Shown piece after piece: positions 1-8,759 of a DNA stretch of 27,548 nucleotides (the first letter of the stretch is position 1; each line of letters starts with the position of its first letter). Both the position numbers and the translations under genes were made by a program. The notes beneath the pieces are model-generated. The model worked only from the letters and a program-made list of their open reading frames with translations, did no database searches and was not told where the DNA came from. This DNA comes from Symbiodinium natans (lineage: Eukaryota; Sar; Dinophyceae; Suessiales; Symbiodiniaceae). The stretch lies in contig CAJNDS010001232.1 of assembly GCA_905221605.1 (NCBI GenBank), positions 1-27,548 of the forward strand, given 5' to 3'.

Positions 1-540
1 TTTTGATTTTATTTTTTTTATGGATTTTAAGGATTTTTAAAAATTTAAATCGTTTGGGGCTTCTCCTAAAACCAAATTCGGCGCCTCGGATTTTGTTTTT
101 TACGGGTTTTAAGGATTTTCTTCTATTTTAAATCAAGCTCCTAGGCGCCTAAGCGCCTACTTCTTCAACCCTTAAAACCTTAAACCAGTTCCTAAGTCCT
201 AAGCTACCCCCTGCACTAGTAGATCCTTAAACTCTAAGCTCCAAAGCTCCTAAGCTCCTCGGCGCCTACCCCCTAAACCCCTAAACCCCTAAACCCTTAA
301 ACCCTAAACCCTAAGCTCCTGAGGTCCTAAGCACCTAAGTGCCTACCCCCTAAATCCTTAAACCCTCCTAAGCTCCTAAGCGCCTAAGCGCCTACCCTTA
401 AACCTTAAATCAAACCCTATACTCCTAGGCTCCGAAATCCTTAAACCTAAACCCTAAACCCTAAACCCTAAGCTCCTAAGCTCCTAAGAGCCTCAGCGCC
501 TACCCCCTAACCCTGAGACCCCGGGACCCCTTTTTAAATT
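1..540. repeat. Degenerate CCCTAAA and CTCCTAAGCGC repeats, no gene
   Basis: AT-rich start of the window followed from about 120 by interspersed CCCTAAA-type units and a degenerate short motif of the form CTCCTAAG / CGCCTAAG, for example near 130-170, 240-270 and 370-400. No open frame of interest on either strand. It resembles the repeat landscape after 14.9 kb but is more degenerate. Confidence 0.7.
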
Positions 541-609
541 TGAAAAATCCTTGCCTTCTTCTACGCTGAAATTTTCTAGGTTTTAAGGATGTTAAGAGAT
601 TTTAATATT

Positions 610-905
610 TAAAAGGAGCTTTCGTTTTTGAGGTTGAGGGCACGCTAGGGCTGACAAAAACCCTATGCTAGGGTTTACAAAAAATTAAAACCCTTTCGCT
701 TGAACGTGTTTACAAACACACCTTCGTTTTCGAGGATGGGGGCACACCCAGGCTTACAAAAATCCCGTCGTTTTTGAAGTTTAGGACACACTAGGGTTTA
801 CGCAAAAATGCAGGCGCACCAGGTTGATAAACAAACCTTTCGTTTTTTGATGTTGAGGACATATCAAGGTTCAAATCGAACCTTTTCGTTAAAGCAATGA
901 TGGTG
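610..905. repeat. Degenerate ~50-60 bp tandem repeat
   Basis: Successive units share a core of the form TTCGTTTTTGAGG-TTGAGG-CACA-TAGGGTTTACAAAA, with starts near 618, 722, 769 and 836. The units differ by many substitutions and small indels, so this is an old array. Its right part is copied again at about 2772-2985 by the larger duplication. Confidence 0.5.
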
Positions 906-1143
906 CTTTAAGGTTTTGCAAAACAACAACGTCCCTTAACGTTGTTGCAGTCTTACTTTTTCAATGCTTCAAGATCTTTACCAGGCTACAAGAAGTGCAT
1001 TTTTGTAAACAAATCGTATGATTGAGGTCTCTGGTCTCCACCCTACAGTTTAATATTTTGCGGTAACCATAACTAAAACTGTTTGCATCGTTCAGTTACA
1101 GTGATTGCGCCCAATGTGATATCTTGAGCCTCCCAAATATTAT

Positions 1144-1200
1144 GAAAAAATGAAGACCTGAATTCAAAATACTATAAAAAATGAAGACCTGAATTCAATT
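1144..1200. repeat. Short tandem pair inside the duplicated unit
   Basis: The motif AAAAAATGAAGACCTGAATT occurs twice about 32-34 bp apart (near 1144 and 1176) and the pair is preserved at about 3220-3276 in the second copy of the large duplication. Confidence 0.6.
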
Positions 1201-1280
1201 ATTCAAAATGTTCAAATTATGGGCTCTCTAAAAGACTTAACACCCTTTAAATAGCTCAGTGTGGTTCTTTTATTCATCGT

Positions 1281-1330
1281 ATCTCTCTCCATCTTTTTCT
1301 CTTTCGCTCTCGCTTTCTCTCTGTCTCTCC

Positions 1331-1370
<40 letters not shown>

Positions 1371-1420
1371 CCCTCTCTCTTCTCTTTGTCTCTGTCTCTC
1401 TCTGTCTCTCTCCTTCTCTG
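1281..1420. repeat. (CT)n microsatellite
   Basis: Long imperfect CT-dinucleotide tract with interspersed CG and GT steps. It produces spurious Ser/Leu-rich frames on plus and Arg/Glu-rich frames on minus. The matching tract in the second duplicated copy is longer. Confidence 0.9.
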
Positions 1421-2771
1421 CCTCCTTCCCTCCTTCCTGCCATCATTCCTTTCTCTTCCCCTCTTCCTTCTTCTTGTTCTTTCCTCTTTCCTCCTCGCCC
1501 CTCCCGTTTTTTACTTGCCATTCAACATCCTTCAAGAAGTGTCCCCTTTTGCCCTTTCGCAGTCTTCTCTCAAACCCCTGGGAGGCCCTTTCAGGGAGCC
1601 CCTTCAAGGAACCCGAAAACGGCGGGGCCCTGGTGGATATTGAAAGACGCAGATTCGCAGAAGGAGGGAAGGAGAACGACAGACACGGAGCAAGAGATAG
1701 AGAAACAGAAAAAGGAGAGAGAAGCAACTGTCCTCTCCAAGCTGTTTTCAAAGACTGGGGTGGGCGTGAGTTCGCCCCTTGCCACTCGAAAGCCTCCCTT
1801 TCTTGAAAGAAACAAGAGGCAGGAACCCCTTCTGTCAAAGAATCCGTGTCAGAAGACAAAAGGATACTGCGATAGCCCCTCATTCGTATTTTAATTCCTC
1901 CCAAATGCTTTCGGCTCTTTTGCTTGATAGATGAGTGGGTCCGTCCGCTCCGATTGAAATGAGAGAGTTTATTTTCTTAGAATGAACCGTTCCGTGTATT
2001 CTTAATCAGAGGTAGCCCTGCCTATGTTGAATACAGATGAGGGCGTTGTCCTGAAAGGCCCTCCTGTTCTAAGGAACACCGTGAACGATAGAACCCTTCA
2101 TTTGAAAAGGAATCAACGAGTCCATCCAGTATTTCAATAAATGACAGGATTTCGTTGTTCTTCGGAATGCTATTGTCTTTAAGAAGCTTTCTTTCTCCTT
2201 CCTTTCGTTTTCGCTCTTCGTGCGCCCGCTTTCTGCACTCTCCCTTTCTTGTGTCCCTTTTGCGGCCCTTTCTTCCTCGGTTCCTTTTGTCATTAAGTAG
2301 GGGGGGGGGTAGAAGAAGGGCAAGGTTAAGCAAGGAGAATGAAGGGAATGATATGATGGAAGGAGGACTTCTCGAGCTCCTCGTAACTACTTCTCTACAT
2401 GTCTCTGTGTGGTTTTTCTTCTTGGCAGGCAATATGGGGGCTCTTGGAGGCCCCTGGGAGACGCTCTCTGAAGGCCGCCCGAAACTCTTGGGGCGGCTCA
2501 GAGGGGTCTGGAGTGTGTGGAAAGAGGCAGTGCGGGACCATGTCCAGAACAGGACCCATCGTTTGTACAGGGTCCGCCTCGTAAAGTCAGAAAGGATGAG
2601 CAATTGAACAGAAAACGCCGGGGAGCACCGGAGTGAGAGAGATGGAGACAGATAGAGAAGCAAAGAGAAGGAGACAACAATTAGGGAGAAGAGGAAGAAG
2701 GAAGACAGTGGAAGAGCGACAGATAGGGGAACAGGGTGAAGGAAACAAAAACAATGAAGGAGAGGAAGAAG

Positions 2772-3406
2772 TTCGCTTGAACGTGTTTACAAACACACCT
2801 TCGTTTTCGAGGATGGGGGCACACCCAGGCTTACAAAAATCCCGTCGTTTTTGAAGTTTAGGACACACTAGGGTTTACGCAAAAATGCAGGCGCACCAGG
2901 TTGATAAACAAACCTTTCGTTTTTTGATGTTGAGGACATATCAAGGTTCAAATCGAACCTTTTCGTTAAAGCAATGATGGTGCTTTAAGGTTTTGCAAAA
3001 CAACAACGTTCCTTAACGTTGTTGCAGTCTTACTTTTTCAATGCTTCAAGATCTTTACCAGGCTACAAGAAGTGCATTTTTGTAAACAAATCGTATGATT
3101 GAGGTCTCTGGTCTCCACCCTACAGTTTAATATTTGCGGTAACCATAACTAAAACTGTTTGCATCGTTCAGTTACAGTGATTGCGCCCAATGTGATATCT
3201 TGAGCCTCCCAAATATTATGAAAAAATGAAGACCTGAATTCAAAATACTATAAAAAATGAAGACCTGAATTCAATTATTCAAAATGTTCAAATTATGGGC
3301 TCTCTAAAAGACTTAACACCCTTTAAATAGCTCAGTGTGGTTCTTTTATTCATCGTATCTCTCTCCATCTTTTTCTCTTTCGCTCTCGCTTTCTCTCTGT
3401 CTCTCC

Positions 3407-3466
<60 letters not shown>

Positions 3467-4857
3467 CCCTCTCTCTTCTCTTTGTCTCTGTCTCTCTCTG
3501 TCTCTCTCCTTCTCTGCCTCCTTCCCTCCTTCCTGCCATCATTCCTTTCTCTTCCCCTCTTCCTTCTTCTTGTTCTTTCCTCTTTCCTCCTCGCCCCTCC
3601 CGTTTTTTACTTGCCATTCAACATCCTTCAAGAAGTGTCCCCTTTTGCCCTTTCGCAGTCTTCTCTCAAACCCCTGGGAGGCCCTTTCAGGGAGCCCCTT
3701 CAAGGAACCCGAAAACGGCGGGGCCCTGGTGGATATTGAAAGAAGCAGATTCGCAGAAGGAGGGAAGGAGAACGACAGACACGGAGCAAGAGATAGAGAA
3801 ACAGAAAAAGGAGAGAGAAGCAACTGTCCTCTCCAAGCTGTTTTCAGAGTGGCCCCAAAGACTGGGGTGGGCGTGAGTTCGCCCCTTGCCACTCGAAAGC
3901 CTCCCTTTCTTGAAAGAAACAAGAGGCAGGAACCCCTTCTGTCAAAGAATCCGTGTCAGAAGACAAAAAGATACTGCGATAGCCCCTCATTCGTATTTTA
4001 ATTCCTCCCAAATGCTTTCGGCTCTTTTGCTTGATAGATGAGTGGGTCCGTCCGCTCCGATTGAAATGAGAGAGTTTATTTTCTTAGAATGAACCGTTCC
4101 GTGTATTCTTAATCAGAGGTAGCCCTGCCTATGTTGAATACAGATGAGGGCGTTGTCCTGAAAGGCCCTCCTGTTCTAAGGAACACCGTGAACGATAGAA
4201 CCCTTCATTTGAAAAGGAATCAACGAGTCCATCCAGTATTTCAATAAATGACAGGATTTCGTTGTTCTTCTGAATGCTATTGTCTTTAAGAAGCTTTCTT
4301 TCTCCTTCCTTTCGTTTTCGCTCTTCGTGCGCCCGCTTTCTGCACTCTCCCTTTCTTGTGTCCCTTTTGCGGCCCTTTCTTCCTCTGTTCCTTTTGTCAT
4401 TAAGTAGGGGGGGTAGAAGAAGGGCAAGGTTAAGCAAGGAGAATGAAGGGAATGATATGATGGAAGGAGGACTTCTCCAGCTCCTCGTAACTACTTCTCT
4501 ACATGTCTCTGTGTGGTTTTTCTTCTTGGCAATATGGGGGCTCTTGGAGGCCCCTGGGAGACGCTCTCTGAAGGCCGCCCGAAACTCTTGGGGCGGGTCA
4601 GAGGGGTCTGGAGTGTGTGGAAAGAGGCAGTGCGGGACCATGTCCAGAACAGGACCCATCGTTTGTACAGGGTCCGCCTCGTAAAGTCGGAAAGGATGAG
4701 CAATTGAACAGAAAACGCCGGGGAGCACCGGAGTGAGAGAGAGAAGCAAAGAGAAGGAGACAACAATTAGGGAGAAGAGGAAGAAGGAAGACAGTGGAAG
4801 AGCGACAGATAGGGGAACAGGGTGAAGGAAACAAAAACAATGAAGGAGAGGAAGAAG
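2772..4857. repeat. Large tandem duplication, copy 2 (~2.09 kb)
   Basis: Direct repeat of 695-2771, beginning again with TTCGCTTGAACG and ending GAGGAAGAAG near 4857. Copy 2 has a longer (CT)n tract, an 11-bp insertion (GAGTGGCCCCA) near 3847, and lacks the 4-bp and 14-bp segments noted for copy 1. A 282-codon minus-strand frame (4129-4977) crosses the duplication boundary and is rich in low-complexity sequence; it is not supported as a gene. Confidence 0.9.
3357..3515. repeat. (CT)n microsatellite, second copy
   Basis: Counterpart of the tract at 1281-1420. The uninterrupted CT core is expanded here, giving a length polymorphism between two otherwise near-identical copies. Confidence 0.9.
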
Positions 4858-5340
4858 GAAGCGATGGTGAAAAGAGGGCCGCTTGGAGAACAAAAAGGGG
4901 TCAAGCAGGACACTTGTTTTTGTTATCCACTGTTCCTTTTCCTCACCCCTTACACTTATGTCCCGAGCATTGCTCACGCCTTTCTTCCACGGTCTTTGTC
5001 CTTCATTTCTCCTCTCTATCTCTCTATCTTCCCTCTAGCTCTCCTTCCTTTCTTTTCCATGTTCGTTCTCCTCCTTGACCCCGCTCTCGCTTTTCTCGTG
5101 TCCAGCCCATGAGCCTTTCCTCTTCTGTTCCTTTTGCCATTAAGTAGGGAGATAGAAAAGGCAAGCTTAAGCAAGGAGAATGAAGGGCATTATAAGATTG
5201 CGGACTATGGTCTGTCTCTTTCTGCGAGGAAAGGAAGAGGTGAGGGGAGGGGAGGAGAGGCAATGTCTCATGTCGAGCTGGGAGGGAGGGTTGGATGCTA
5301 CTGGAAGCTCTAGCCTCTAGAGGCCCCTGCATTCGGGAGG
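4858..5340. other. Spacer with a diverged partial third copy
   Basis: Pyrimidine-rich spacer without a convincing gene. Around 5118-5205 it matches the duplicated unit in diverged form (CTTCTGTTCCTTTTG then CATTAAGTAGGG and AAGCAAGGAGAATGAAGGG, compare 4380-4450). An older copy of part of that unit therefore lies here. Confidence 0.5.
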
Positions 5341-5640
5341 CCCCTGAGATATAGCAACATTGGGATGGGATAGGGTATCTCTCGCTTCCTCTTCTGAGCC
5401 ATGTTTCCTCACCCCGACGGCGGAGTCCTCCACGTGGGCGAGGGAAGGGACTCAGCTAGGGGTAAGGTAGTGCCCCTACTGAGACCAACTCCATACCCTG
5501 AGGGGTGTCACCTTTGTCACTTTGGTTGGTTACAGTTTGGTGGGCCTTTTATACTGATGGGGTGAGAGTGCCGCCAATTCTCTTAACGGCATCCGCACTC
5601 TTGCGGTCTTGCTCCACTGGTCCCGTGCCATTGGGTTTCT

Positions 5641-6126
5641 TTGTTCGGGGGAAGGTGTTGGGGGGGGGTGCTCATGGAGTGCCTTCGCCGCCTTCTCTCG
5701 AAGCGGTGTCGTCTCGGGCAGCTTCCTGGGTGGGCTGTCGGACGAAGATACTCTCGGTCAAGTTCTTCTCGAGGTTTTTGCGGTAACTTCACACCCAGAG
5801 TACCCTCACTCGCTTGTTCACATGCTGTTGCGAGTGTGTCGTCGTTTTCAGCCGGTTCGGAATCGGCGAAATCGGGCCTGTTGACAGCTTCTACGAAAAA
5901 GGCGGGTTCGTGGCGGGGGGAGGCGTCGATACGTCGTGGTCGGATTTTGCCTGTCAAGGGATTGGCTGGCACGACTAGCCGAAGGGTGCAGGGGGACACG
6001 ATCCCCTTGTGGCGGTGTTTTGGCCACATGCCAACACCAATGGCAAGCCCGACCCCCCCTTGCTATGTTTCTGCTTTTTTGCCTGTTCGACAAGGGATGT
6101 GCCGGGACCTCTGTAGATCGATTTGA
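5641..6126 (+). CDS. Uncertain hypothetical ORF, possibly a gene or transposon fragment
   Basis: A 161-codon open frame in the only GC-rich, non-low-complexity stretch before the retrotransposon. The frame begins with an alternative codon rather than a strong ATG and is basic and Ser-rich. I see no domain, signal peptide, membrane segment or catalytic motif. The reverse strand and another plus frame are also open over much of the same interval, so coding status is not established. Upstream sequence (5341-5640) contains a small hairpin-like CCGCACTCTTGCGG but nothing else recognisable. It could be an exon, a decayed LINE-like fragment or chance. Confidence 0.15.
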   Translation: MFGGRCWGGVLMECLRRLLSKRCRLGQLPGWAVGRRYSRSSSSRGFCGNFTPRVPSLACSHAVASVSSFSAGSESAKSGLLTASTKKAGSWRGEASIRRGRILPVKGLAGTTSRRVQGDTIPLWRCFGHMPTPMASPTPPCYVSAFLPVRQGMCRDLCRSI

Positions 6127-6299
6127 CCGTAGGCGAACACTCGCTACGGATGCATTTTTGTTGTTTTTTTTCAGATGGGTGAGCGGGAGGTGGGCGATTT
6201 GGATTTGCTTTTTCTCTTTGGTTTGGGCTTGTCGCTCTGCTGGTCCAGGTACGTGTATAGTCGCCAAACCAAACACCTGACCTGTCCTGTCCATTTTTC

Positions 6300-6714
6300 T
6301 TCATTTCTTCCTTGTTCCATCCTTTCTCACTCGATTTCGCCCCCCCCCCTTCCCTCGCCTTGTTCCATGCCCTGTCCACATCCTTCTCAAACGAGAAAGC
6401 AAGAGAACGATGAGAAGGAGAGGTGAGAGGGACGAAAAAGGCAAGGAAATGAAGATTTCGCCCTGCCCTCTCTGTCACTTTTCTCATCCGCTTTCACCCC
6501 TTCCCTCTCATCACTCCATGCTCTATGCTAAGAAAGGAATAGGAGAGGAAGAGAGGAGTGGGAGGAAGAAGATTGGCAGAGGAAAAAGGGACTTCTTCCC
6601 TTTCATTTAGCTTTGGCTTACGGTATCCCAAACACCAAAATACAGATGGGTCTTTGGGAGGGGGGCTTGAAAATTCTACAGACTTTAGCAGAGCATATGA
6701 AATATTGAACTACT
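6300..6714. other. Purine/pyrimidine-rich spacer, nothing recognised
   Basis: Alternating C/T-rich and G/A-rich low-complexity sequence with only short compositional frames. No RNA gene or repeat family recognised. Confidence 0.5.
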
Positions 6715-7171
6715 GGACCCCAGGGCCGAGTAAGCGCTCCAGCTGCTTAATCGGGTTGACGATGCCGGGGAACTCTCCCCGAGAATCTTCAATCCTGATC
6801 CTTCGGCCTCAAGGCCGATTGAGCGCTCCGCCTGCTTAATCGGCCCTGGGTTTGAAGATTGAACATGCCCGGGAACTCTCCCCGGAGCACCTTCAATCCT
6901 GGATTCTCAACCCTGGGCCGACTAGGCAGATGAAGTGCTTAATCGGCAGGGGTCTGGGGTTGAAGATACTCCTGGGAGAGTTCCCCGGCATATTCAATCT
7001 TCAATCTTCAATCCAAGGGCCGATTAAGCAGCAGGTGGAGCGCTTAATCGGCCCTGTGTTTGAAGGTTGAAGATTGAAGATGCCCGGGAACTCTCCCCGG
7101 AGCATCTTCAATCCGGGGAGAGTTCCCCGGCGTCTTCAATCTTCAATCGTCAAACCCAGGGCCGATTAAGC
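6715..7171. repeat. Fold-back cluster of alternating inverted repeat units
   Basis: A unit of about 60 bp runs from GCTTAATCGGCCCTG through TTGAAGATTGAAGATG to GAACTCTCCCCGG. It is found in forward orientation near 6745, 6834 and 7042 and in reverse near 6970-7029 and 7113-7171. The last two units form a hairpin: arms 7042-7100 and 7113-7171 match at 54 of 59 positions around a 12-bp loop. A second hairpin with 13-bp perfect arms lies at 7017-7029 and 7042-7054. No coding frame; it looks like a fold-back element family or a structured satellite. Confidence 0.8.
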
Positions 7172-7699
7172 ACTGTCTTGGCCCCCCCTTCACAAAACAT
7201 ATTATCTCTACTTTGTTGTCCAGAAGCAGATGTTGGCGCGTAAGGCCTTTTCACACCCGAAAACATCTCTCAGTCAGCAAAACGCAAAGAGAAAGTACGT
7301 AGAATAGGTGCCCACATCAAGTGTGTATATAGGATAAATGTATGGCGTATCAAATACCGATAGCGGAGAACGAACCATGAGACTCAGAAGTATTCGAGCG
7401 CATAGGGTAATGCGGAAAATCATTTACTTTAAGCCCCAGGGACACGAGAATACTGTGAGCAAATGTCCTTTCGCGATTTCCTGAGACCTTCCAACAGGCT
7501 GCAAGTAATTGCTCGCAAGTATCTTGCTTTTTCATTCTCAATGCTTCCCACAGGTCTCCCATCATGGTTATCATTTGTCAAGGATGATGCTTATTCTCCA
7601 ATTATCCGCAAGACCCACAGGCGCTTAAAGTCTTACGTAATACTCGTCCAAAGCAACAGGATATCACATCCTGACTACAAAAAGTATACGAAACCTTGG
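7172..7699. other. Gene-free spacer
   Basis: Mixed-composition sequence with only short open frames on either strand, none with recognisable features. No repeat or RNA gene seen. Confidence 0.4.
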
Positions 7700-8010
7700 T
7701 TTATGTTGTGCGTCTCGTAAGAAGAAATGACATAGCGTGCTACGGGAACTGTGCTGTTAAGCCTTTATATAGCGAGGGTTTAGTGGTTTAGAGTTGAAGG
7801 GGAAGGCCAGAAAGTCTTTTCAGATGCCTCGCTGTTTTATTTTTTGTCACCGTGTTTTAGGCGGTTGTACGTCTCGTAGGAATAAATGGTTTCTGATATA
7901 GCATGCTACGGGAACTGTGCCGTTAAATCTCAATGTACCGAGGGTTTAGGGTGGTTTAGAGTTGAGGGGGTAGGCCAGAAGGTTTTGTTTAGCTACTTTG
8001 CTGTTAGATT
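7700..8010. repeat. Degenerate tandem pair, period ~159 bp
   Basis: Two diverged copies. Each contains GTCTCGTA (7712 and 7871), then TGCTACGGGAACTGTG, CGAGGGTTTAG, GGTTTAGAGTTGA and GGCCAGAA in the same order and spacing. Copy 1 is about 7700-7850 and copy 2 about 7856-8010. No coding potential recognised. Confidence 0.75.
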
Positions 8011-8514
8011 TTTGTTTTCATTCTTTTCACCTTTTCACCCTTATCTTATCTTCATCTCTTCTCTCTCTCTCTCTATCTTCTTCTTCTTCTGCTGGGCTTG
8101 CAGTTCTCCCTTCCTCTCTGTCATTTCTGCGTATTGTTCTTTCCGTTCTTGCTTCTCTTTCTATTTCTCCACTTTCCTTCCTCTCCTTCCTGCTTCTTAG
8201 CTTTCCACCAGAAAAAGAAAATGAAAGAACGGCAAGCTCGTCTTGGTTTATCACTGATCACCAATGAGACAGGAGAGAAGAAAAAGGAATAGAGCAATGA
8301 AGTCGAGGAAGGGGCAGATGATGAGAGCGAGGGCGTCTTGCTTTCCCTGAGCTTTCGGTTCCTTTCATTTGTCCTTTCTTCTTATGAAGAGAAAAGGGAG
8401 AAGAGCAGAGGATGAAGGCAAGGGAAGAGAAAACGTGTGAGCCGAGCGAAAGAGGAGTTCTCCCTTCCTGTCCCCACCATCTGCCTTCATCCTATCTTTT
8501 CCTTTTTGTTCTCT
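8011..8514. other. Pyrimidine/purine-rich flank of the retrotransposon
   Basis: Low-complexity CT-rich then GA-rich sequence up to a short GTT microsatellite at the insertion point of the LTR element. Open frames here are compositional. Confidence 0.5.
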
Positions 8515-8519
8515 GTTGT
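8515..8519. other. Target-site duplication GTTGT, left copy
   Basis: Five bases directly before the 5' LTR, matching 14220-14224 after the 3' LTR. The insertion went into a short GTT microsatellite. Confidence 0.9.
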
Positions 8520-8677
8520 TGTTGAAAACCCTCCCGTCTCAGGTACCTTAGCTGCACATGTTCTTCGTTGCCTCTTTTCCAGAATGAGAGTTTGGAGTTG
8601 ACTTAATTAAATCTTGATTTGTAATGTGCATCCATGCAAACCTGCAGGGCTCAGATCGCGACTAAAAGTCCGCAACA
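8520..8677 (+). repeat. 5' LTR
   Basis: 158 bp, TG...CA bounded with the inverted terminal motif TGTTG/CAACA, identical by eye to the 3' LTR. It contains a pyrimidine-rich stretch followed by AG (TGCCTCTTTTCCAG, ending at 8582) that resembles a splice acceptor. Confidence 0.95.
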
Positions 8678-8691
8678 TGGTAGTGCGGAGC
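8678..8691 (+). promoter_or_regulatory. Probable tRNA primer binding site
   Basis: Sequence directly abutting the 5' LTR begins TGGTAGTGCGGAGC. TGG is the complement of a tRNA CCA end, and TGGTAG resembles initiator-Met type primer sites of copia elements. The exact tRNA cannot be assigned without the host tRNA set. Confidence 0.6.
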
Positions 8692-8759
8692 TCTGGTTGA
8701 GTTCCTTTGGGAAACCTGAAAAGCACGTGAGCCGAAACCTTGTCACACCCAGTTTCAGA

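Larger units (their letters stand above)
695..2771. repeat. Large tandem duplication, copy 1 (~2.08 kb)
   Basis: The sequence from TTCGCTTGAACG at 695 to GAGGAAGAAG at 2771 recurs immediately downstream as copy 2, nearly identical along its whole length. Differences are mainly indels: (CT)n length, a 10-G versus 7-G run near 2300, GCAG present here near 2428, a 14-bp segment present here near 2641-2655, and an 11-bp segment absent here near 1747. Most indels are not multiples of three, which argues that the open frames inside (polypyrimidine tract, 2022-2663 minus) are not maintained as protein. No gene recognised. Confidence 0.9.

Noticed and set aside
1259-1904. Long open frames over the (CT)n tracts on both strands, repeated at 3288-4001
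   Set aside because: Ser/Leu or Arg/Glu low-complexity translation of a microsatellite; frames differ between the duplicated copies through indels not divisible by three.
4129-4977. 282-codon minus-strand frame
   Set aside because: Crosses the duplication boundary, is broken in the other copy by 4-bp and 14-bp indels, and shows no domain.
5341-5660. snRNA or spliced-leader gene
   Set aside because: The dinoflagellate spliced-leader sequence was looked for and not found; no snRNA core motif recognised.
6715-7171. CRISPR-like array (repeats with spacers)
   Set aside because: Units are inverted, unequal in spacing and in eukaryotic DNA; no cas genes.
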